Part shown: piece after piece, positions 30,651 to 35,827 of the stretch
Numbering within the stretch: the first letter of the stretch is position 1
Layout of the letters: every line of letters begins with the position of its first letter
NCBI GenBank assembly: GCA_027596195.1
Contig: JADGJG010000156.1
Span: forward strand, 1-35,827
DNA: 35,827 nucleotides
Reading direction: 5' to 3'
Source: Podochytrium sp. JEL0797
Taxonomy: Eukaryota; Chytridiomycota; Chytridiomycetes; Chytridiales; Chytriomycetaceae
The notes under the pieces: model-generated
The model's database searches: none
What the model was told of the DNA's origin: nothing
What the model saw: only the letters and a program-made list of their open reading frames with translations
Position numbers and translations under genes: made by a program

Positions 30651-32354
30651 ATGGGACCCTTCGCCTACTTGCTCGGACTGTGAGTCGCGAAAGGCATGCA
30701 GTGCATTCAAAGAGAAACTAACACGGCGTAAACCACAGATGCCTCGCCATGTTCAGCGGAGCATTCCTCGCGGGATCAATCCCACTGGCATTCTCGTTCT
30801 CAGAGTCGCGACTCGTGATAGTGTCCACGTTTGGGTCTGGGCTTCTCCTAGGCACAGCGTTCAGTGTGATTCTGCCCGAGGTGAGTCTGTCCTGTGTGGT
30901 GCATGCCCATTAAGCATCAATTTCCAGGGCGTCGAGACGCTCTATTCGGCCGCGCCAAAGGAAATCCAACACCCGCCTGTCACCCCCACCGCAACCGTCA
31001 AATCCTCCGCAGACAACGCCGTCCCGAAATCCCCCGCAAAGGCACCCGATGTCCACGCCAACCACGTTGCAAACCACAACAACGCGGCTCAACACAACAA
31101 CTTCCCAGACCTCGACTCGGATGCAGAGGTCGAGGCTGATCTCGACGACGACGAAGTCCTCGCTGCCCCCGCGAAGCCAAAGGCGGTTCCCGCTGTGCTT
31201 GAAAAACCAAAGCCAATTCCCGTCGTGGTTGAAAAGCCCGCACCGAATCCGAATCCCGCGGTGCCCGGGAAACCCGTCGAGGCACCCGCCCCGCTAGACA
31301 AGAACCATGTCGTTGAGAATCCCGTTGCAGAAAAGCCGAAACATATTGCCAAGCCGCAGGGACAGCCCACGAAAGCAGTTGCACCCGATGACGGAAAAGT
31401 GGTGGACGGTGCCCCCCACGAAGTCGCTCCGGTCGATAATGCTCCCAAACCCATCCCAAACCCGATCAAAGATACCTACACCCTCGCGAAAAGGGCCGTC
31501 CCGGTGGTCGAGGAAGCCACATTCGAGGACGACCATTCCTCCCACAAACACGGATCCCCCTCAGAATCTGCCGCCCATATTGAACCCCAAAAATATATCG
31601 GTCCTTCCCTCGTTCTCGGATTCCTCTTAATGTTACTGATTGACCAGCTTGGAGCCGGGGCCGGACACGCACACGAGCACGGGCGCAAGAATTCGATGGA
31701 TCATTCTCATGGCGGTGCCGAAGAGAAGGGGGAACTAATTGGATCGCAACCTCATGCTGCGAGCAGTTCTTCGAGCGGGATGGAATCGATTCGCGCGTTG
31801 GCATCGGGGAGTTCTTCTGCCACGATTGGGTTGATTGTGCATGCGGCAGCGGATGGGATCGCATTGGGTGCTGCCTTGTCTTCAGGTAACATTCGTTTGC
31901 GACGCGCGTGTGCGAATCTCTAAAATTTCATTTGGGTGCCTTATTAGACGCGAGCAATCTCGGGTTCATTGTATTTTTAGCCATCATGCTCCACAAGGCC
32001 CCAAGCGCGTTCGGACTCACGACCCACCTCCTTCGTACGTTGGACCCACGCGGTGGAATCTCAAAACGCGCGCGAATCCGGTCGCAATTGTTTCTGTTCT
32101 CCATCTCGGCCCCGATTGGAGCCATTCTGACATACTCGATGCTCGTTCAACTCGGATTCGAGGACGCCGTTTCAATGAGACTGTACACGGGGTCTGCTCT
32201 GTTGTTTTCGGCGGGCACGTTCTTGTATGCGGCGGCTGTGCATGTGCTTCCTGAGATTTATAATGAGGAGGGGAAGTTGTCGAGGGTGCAGATTGTGGCG
32301 CTGATTGCGGGCATGTTTTTACCATACTTTATGACTGTGGAACACTCGCATTAA
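30651..32354 (+). CDS. ZIP-family zinc transporter, ZIP9 (SLC39A9)/Atx2-like
   Basis: Four exons (30651-30679, 30739-30880, 30928-31885, 31948-32354) give 511 residues. TM1-2 read AMFSGAFLAGSIPLAFSFSE and STFGSGLLLGTAFSVILPEG, very close to the ZIP9 subfamily. The metal-binding helices are IGLIVHAAADGIALGAALSS (H and D) and FLAIMLHKAPSAFGL (H-K-x-P). The end is LLFSAGTFLYAAAVHVLPEI plus a last TM. ZIP9 proteins move zinc, or manganese for Atx2, out of the Golgi lumen into the cytosol. Two His-rich patches (HAHEHG, HSHGG) follow TM3, as usual for metal loops. Unusual is an insertion of about 210 residues (65-278) between TM2 and TM3, rich in Pro, Lys, Ala and Val, with repeated EKPKPIP- and EKPAPNP-like units. 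Its stop is 50 bp from the facing stop of the next gene. Confidence 0.93.
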
Positions 32355-32404
32355 AAGAAAAAAAAGGAACAAAGATATATTTGAAAATCAAAAAAATTGG
32401 ATTC

Positions 32405-34422
32405 TTAAACCTCGTGCACCCCATTCTCCACCATGAACGCGTCCAACCACTGCTGAAACCCGTCATTCGATTCCGCCCCACGTCTCCTCACCTCCGTCAC
32501 ATTCATCTCCCCCATCTGCTTCACCAACATCTCAAACCCCAAACTCGGCGCATGCAACACAAAATCCCCCTTCTTGAACCTCGGCTCAGGCCCAAACGCA
32601 TACGCATTAAACAAATTCTGCCTCCCTTGCTCGACCTTCATCAAATGCTTCTTGGTCTCAACCACATCCTCCTTCCACATATCAATAATCGCATCCTGCT
32701 CATTCCACTTCTCCTCCCTCTCCAACCACTGCCCCATAAACCGGTCCCGCGTCCACGCACTCGCGCGGAGAAAGAAACTGCCCGCGTTCATGCGGTTAAA
32801 ATCCTCGGCAATCAACACATCCACCTCATGCCTCGATTCGACAACCAACCTCCCAATTAACACCCTCAAATCCACTTCCGCATTCATGATAAACGCGTCG
32901 GACGCGTCGAGAAGCCACATCCAGTCGTACCCTCCTTCCTGCGACAACAACCGTTTCGCGTCGTACGCTTTTTGCCAGACGGCTTTGCCATGTTTCGTAG
33001 ACTTCTTATCTTGGAAAAAATGGTCGAGGAAGGGGTACCGTGCGACATATCGTTCACGGTTTGCGAGGATTCGGGCGGGGAGTGGGTCCGTGCGGTTTTT
33101 GACAGTCAGAAGCGTGTAAAGGACGATTTTGGAAGTGAATGTGTTGGCTTGGAGGACGGCTTGGAGGTCATCAAAGGAAGAGGGTGGAATGGACACGTCG
33201 CTTTTGTTGGAGATCGAGTGTTGGTGGTGAAACAGTGCGAGGAGGGTCTCTTGCCAGTGTGTGTAAATGAGGGCACAGGGACCTCGGTTTGAAGGAGTCG
33301 ACCAAAAGTCGTGTTGCGTTGCGATGGAGGTGGAGAGGGTGGTATGAGATTGGAGGGTGGGATGTTGGGTGTTGTAGCGAGATGGGAGGCGGGTCCATTG
33401 TTGGCAGGTGGGTTGTTGGGAGGAGGAGGAGAAGAAGGCGTTGAGGAGGGCTTGGTCTGTGAAGTAGGTGGTTTGGATGTGTGTGGGTTGAGAATATTTG
33501 GCAAAGAGGCGGTAGAAACGAGCGAGGGATGGTTTGAAGAGGAGGACGGAGGTGTCGAATTCGGTGGGAGTCACGGGAGACTCGATTGCGCCGAAAAAGT
33601 GAGCAGTTGTGGCGTGAGTGAAGATGGATGTGATGGGTTCAGACAGGAGCATGTTGGACGCGAGGTAAAGAACATCGGTGAAAGTTCCCTCGAGGCCAAA
33701 CAGAACGATTTTGGCAAAACACGAGAGACATGGCTTGTGTGTATCTGAAACAACGGATAGTTGAATATTCCATAGTTCTAAACACAAAATTCTCACCAGT
33801 TGTGTTCACGGCGGGCAAGTCCTGGATGCGAACGAGTCTGGCGCCCAACGACAACAACGACACGCGTTTGCTTTCGACCAATTCCCCGGTAAAGGCCACC
33901 ACAACCTCCACCTCCTCCTCTTCTTCAATTCTAGTCCCGTTTCCATGCAGCAGAGAATACACAAGCGTCAAAGTGTCAGCAAACTGCGTGTCATACTCAT
34001 ACGACCTGTCCACCACCGCCGTCGCCGAATAAATCGTTACAACAGCTTTGGACTTTAAAGGCCTCGTTTTGGGGGACGGGTCAAACTTGAACACCATGGG
34101 AGACTGCGCCGTTGTGCCCACGCAGGACAAGGACGCGTTCATGGCCCCCCTGCCAATCGTGAAGCGCAGCATTCCGTGCATGCAGAGAAGGAATCCAAAC
34201 ACAACCACCACAAACAACGTACTGTTGCTGCGGAAGAGGAGGGAGGCGAGTTTGAGCGGGTTTCGACGGGGTGTTTGGAGTGGTTGCGTTTCTTGGTTGG
34301 AAAACGAGTCGGGCTGTACCGATTGGATGCTGAAGTCAGTGTGTTGTACCAGGACAGCATGGAATTCGACTTACAGCGTCTTCGTCCTTGGGAAGGGAGG
34401 TCCGGAAAAGTGTGGGACCCAT
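32405..34422 (-). CDS. Type II membrane glycosyltransferase: GT8-like domain fused to a GT34 (GMA12/MNN10-type) domain
   Basis: Three exons (34422-34375, 34313-33797, 33744-32405) give 634 residues. A short cytosolic tail and one anchor (TLFVVVVFGFLLCMHGMLRF) predict a Golgi type II protein. Residues 95-360 follow GT8: AVVTIYSATAVVDRSYEYD, CFAKIVLFGLEGTFTDVLYL, EFDTSVLLFKPS, YFTDQALLNAFF, RLPSRYNTQHPTL. Where GT8 enzymes have the metal-binding DxD (YLDADT), this protein has YLASNM, so the GT8 half should be inactive. Residues 395-634 are GT34-like: YPFLDHFFQDKKSTKHGKAV, AKRLLSQEGGYDWMWLLDAS followed by DAFIMN, EDFNRMNAGSFFLR, WNEQDAIIDMW, PRFKKGDFVLHAPSLGF. GT34 members add galactose or mannose to Golgi glycans. 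The DASD at residues 468-471 has one more residue than the usual DxD. The first intron is chosen by phase (acceptor GGTACAG); the nearer CTTCAG breaks the frame. Confidence 0.82.
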
Positions 34423-34565
34423 GTTGATCACTTTTGCGGGCTTTTGCGGGTGATTTTGACAGGTGTTACAATAGAGATAACTGGGGCGGGATTTTTTTGA
34501 CGTGATTCTGCTGACCGGGGCTATAAACAAACAAACAGCGCACTTCATTTCGGCGTGCGCCAAAC
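34423..34565. other. 5' flank of the glycosyltransferase gene
   Basis: About 140 bp upstream of the start codon on the minus strand, with a T-run at 34490-34500 and no named element. It must contain the promoter and directly abuts the relic described at 34566-34710. Confidence 0.4.
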
Positions 34566-34710
34566 TCAACAAATACTCCTCCATAAACGCACCCAACCAC
34601 TGCTGGAATCCCTCATTGTCTCCTCCTATCCATTCACAGCCATTTGACTCAACAATCAGTCATACGCCGAACTCGCCGCATGCGGCACAAAAATCATTCT
34701 TTGCATCCGA
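34566..34710 (-). pseudogene. Relic of the 3' end of a GT34-type glycosyltransferase gene
   Basis: Read on the minus strand, this stretch resembles the last exon of the adjacent glycosyltransferase at 32420-32580. One part codes for NEGFQQWLGAFMEEY, against NDGFQQWLDAFMVEN near the C-terminus of the intact protein. About 80 bases upstream, AATGATTTTTGTGCCGCATG and the following CGGCGAGTTCGG match the DNA for KKGDFVLHAPSLGF, but with a one-base frameshift. The spacer between the two matches is shorter than in the intact gene, and a stop codon interrupts it. The rest of the copy is not visible. It looks like the decayed tail of a tandem duplicate lying head-to-tail upstream of the surviving gene. 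Confidence 0.62.
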
Positions 34711-34908
34711 GAAAAAAAATCAAGAACACGCGCGCAATCAATCATGTCTACCAAAAAAGGTAAGGACCTGGTGTAAGCAATTCAAAGAACTACAACCATA
34801 CATAACTTAATTGCGTCGTGCCTCCGCTAGGACCTTTTTAGCTTGCTTTATTGATAATTGATGAATAATAAAAGAAACACTTAAAAACAACTATAAGGCT
34901 GCAGCAAG
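34711..34908. other. Spacer without recognised gene
   Basis: About 200 bp. It contains ATG TCT ACC AAA AAA G followed by GTAAGG at 34744, which could be a first exon and donor of a plus-strand gene. No continuation is found before the sequence becomes AT-rich near 34840. Confidence 0.35.
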
Positions 34909-35377
34909 CTACTTCTGCTGTACTTTCCACTCGTTAAAAGTGGCAGCAACAATTGTTGACGCATATCCTGGCAGCTCAACCATGTCCATTAAGCGCACCA
35001 TCTCCACTCCATATATGCGCCCCGGTTTGAATTTTTGGACATCCATCAACGTAAACGCTGTCACCCTTGAGAGCAGGATTACAAACAATCTATTGGTTGC
35101 TGACAGCAAACTTGGCATTTTCGGTAATTGCAGCGCTGGGAGTGATTATGGCGGCAGAGTCAGAGGTGGCAGGGCCAGAGGCGGGAGGGTCAGTGATTGT
35201 TACGTGAAAATAGTTTATTTTAACAATATAAAGAAAACCCCCCGCCGTATAAATATCCACCCAGGTTTCGTCCATCCCGACTATCCTTGTGGCATCCGGC
35301 CGCCATCCAAGGGATATTTCCCTCAGTAGGTCGTTGGGCTTTCCTTTTGGAAACCCATGGGGGCTATTGCAATCCAT
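34909..35377 (-). pseudogene. Transposase-like fragment in an AT-richer tract (tentative)
   Basis: Two overlapping minus-strand frames are open: 35377-35090 and 35118-34909. The first contains GWRPDATRIVGMDETWVDIY. MDETWVD resembles the first acidic motif of DDE-type transposases of the Tc1/mariner kind, which often read DETWVN or DESW. The second frame (VQKFKPGRIYGVEMVRLMDM, then ATFNEWKVQQK, stop) may be its continuation after a frameshift or unseen intron. No second catalytic Asp, helix-turn-helix or terminal inverted repeat is recognised. Base composition differs from the genes to the left. It could instead be an unrelated orphan gene. Confidence 0.33.
35187..35202. repeat. 16-bp direct repeat, copy 1
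   Basis: GGGTCAGTGATTGTTA is found here and again, identical and in the same orientation, at 35677-35692. Confidence 0.8.
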
Positions 35378-35827
35378 TTGTTTGTAGCTTTGTTATTGGT
35401 ATATTGTTTTGTGGTGGGTTTAATGTCAGACGTATACGTTTGGGTCGGATTTCGTTTGCTTTTCGTTGTGGCAGGCGAATTTTGATTTTCAAGGGTGGGT
35501 TTAGTTTGATATGTATTTTCGGAATGTGATCTGGGAGAGGAGAATGAGGTTTGTTTTTGTTCTGCATCAGTATGATATTTCGCTTTTTCCAGTGCATAGA
35601 TAAAGTTGAGCCAGTGGTGCGTGATTTGTTGTATTGCCGCCAGAGTTCTTGATTTCGTTCTTGGTGATTTACTCTGGGGTCAGTGATTGTTAGACTTTTT
35701 GATTAAAATGAAAATGCAGAGGCACGCGTACAGCGTTGCGGCGTGTGTGTGAATCTGTTGCGGGATTAGTAAGATGCTATCCATGGCAGGGAGGCAGTTG
35801 CAGGGAAACAGTGGCAGGGGAGGCAGC
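35378..35827. other. Right-edge sequence without recognised gene
   Basis: About 450 bp, T-rich on the plus strand up to 35680. It ends in a G-rich stretch with several GGCAGG or GGCAGT units at 35789-35827. Weak open frames exist on both strands, but none has a recognisable motif. An upstream part of the transposase-like element or an exon of a gene beyond the window is possible. Confidence 0.4.
35677..35692. repeat. 16-bp direct repeat, copy 2
   Basis: Identical to 35187-35202, 490 bp apart, same orientation. Confidence 0.8.

Noticed and set aside
34744..34760. ATG TCT ACC AAA AAA G plus GTAAGG as first exon of a plus-strand gene
   Set aside because: No downstream exon in a matching phase could be found before the AT-rich tract, so it is mentioned only as a possibility.
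34423..35827. tRNA or other structural RNA in the gene-free right end
   Set aside because: No cloverleaf with a matching T-arm consensus was found by eye on either strand.

Overview
This is nuclear DNA of a fungus, most likely a zoosporic (chytrid-type) one. The genes are packed closely and broken by many short introns, mostly 45 to 90 nt, with GT donors and AG acceptors. Joining the exons gives 14 protein genes, and reading phase is kept at every junction I checked. The fungal assignment rests on the combination of an Msb3/Gyp3-type RabGAP, a SAPS-family Sit4 partner, an Avo2-like ankyrin protein, a Bst1/PGAP1 deacylase and a GT34 transferase. The chytrid part is inference, from the GAF-GAF-PAS cyclase, the tyrosine-kinase-like kinase and the very short intergenic gaps.

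Layout. 1-8655, all on the minus strand: the 5' part of a TBC RabGAP cut by the window edge, an orphan protein with an MIT-like N-terminus, and a 1511-residue GAF-GAF-PAS class III cyclase. 8759-19329, all plus: a REC114-like protein, a SAPS protein with 16 exons, a degenerate C-terminal-motor kinesin, and an ENTH/VHS-like + kinase + SAM protein. 19451-22767, minus: an FCP1-like phosphatase. It is divergent from an Avo2-like ankyrin protein (23188-24204, plus) across a 420-bp promoter holding two identical GTCACGTGAC palindromes. 24320-25761, minus: mitochondrial uS15. It is divergent, with 30 bp between start codons, from a membrane-anchored sulfotransferase-like protein (25792-27607, plus). 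27849-30618, minus: a PGAP1/Bst1 GPI-inositol deacylase. It is divergent, with 32 bp between start codons, from a ZIP9-like zinc transporter (30651-32354, plus). 32405-34422, minus: a GT8-GT34 glycosyltransferase fusion. 34423-35827: no intact gene. It holds a relic of a GT34 3' end, then an AT-richer tract with a transposase-like fragment and a 16-bp direct repeat.

How the genes relate. There is no operon. Themes recur: TOR/Sit4 signalling (SAPS protein, Avo2-like protein), endosome and secretory traffic (RabGAP, ENTH-like kinase), and ER/Golgi membrane enzymes in a row at 25.8-34.4 kb (sulfotransferase-like, PGAP1, ZIP9-like, GT8-GT34). Three proteins keep an enzyme fold but have lost signature residues: the kinesin, the sulfotransferase-like protein and the GT8 half of the fusion. 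All names come from motif recognition by eye; no database search was run.
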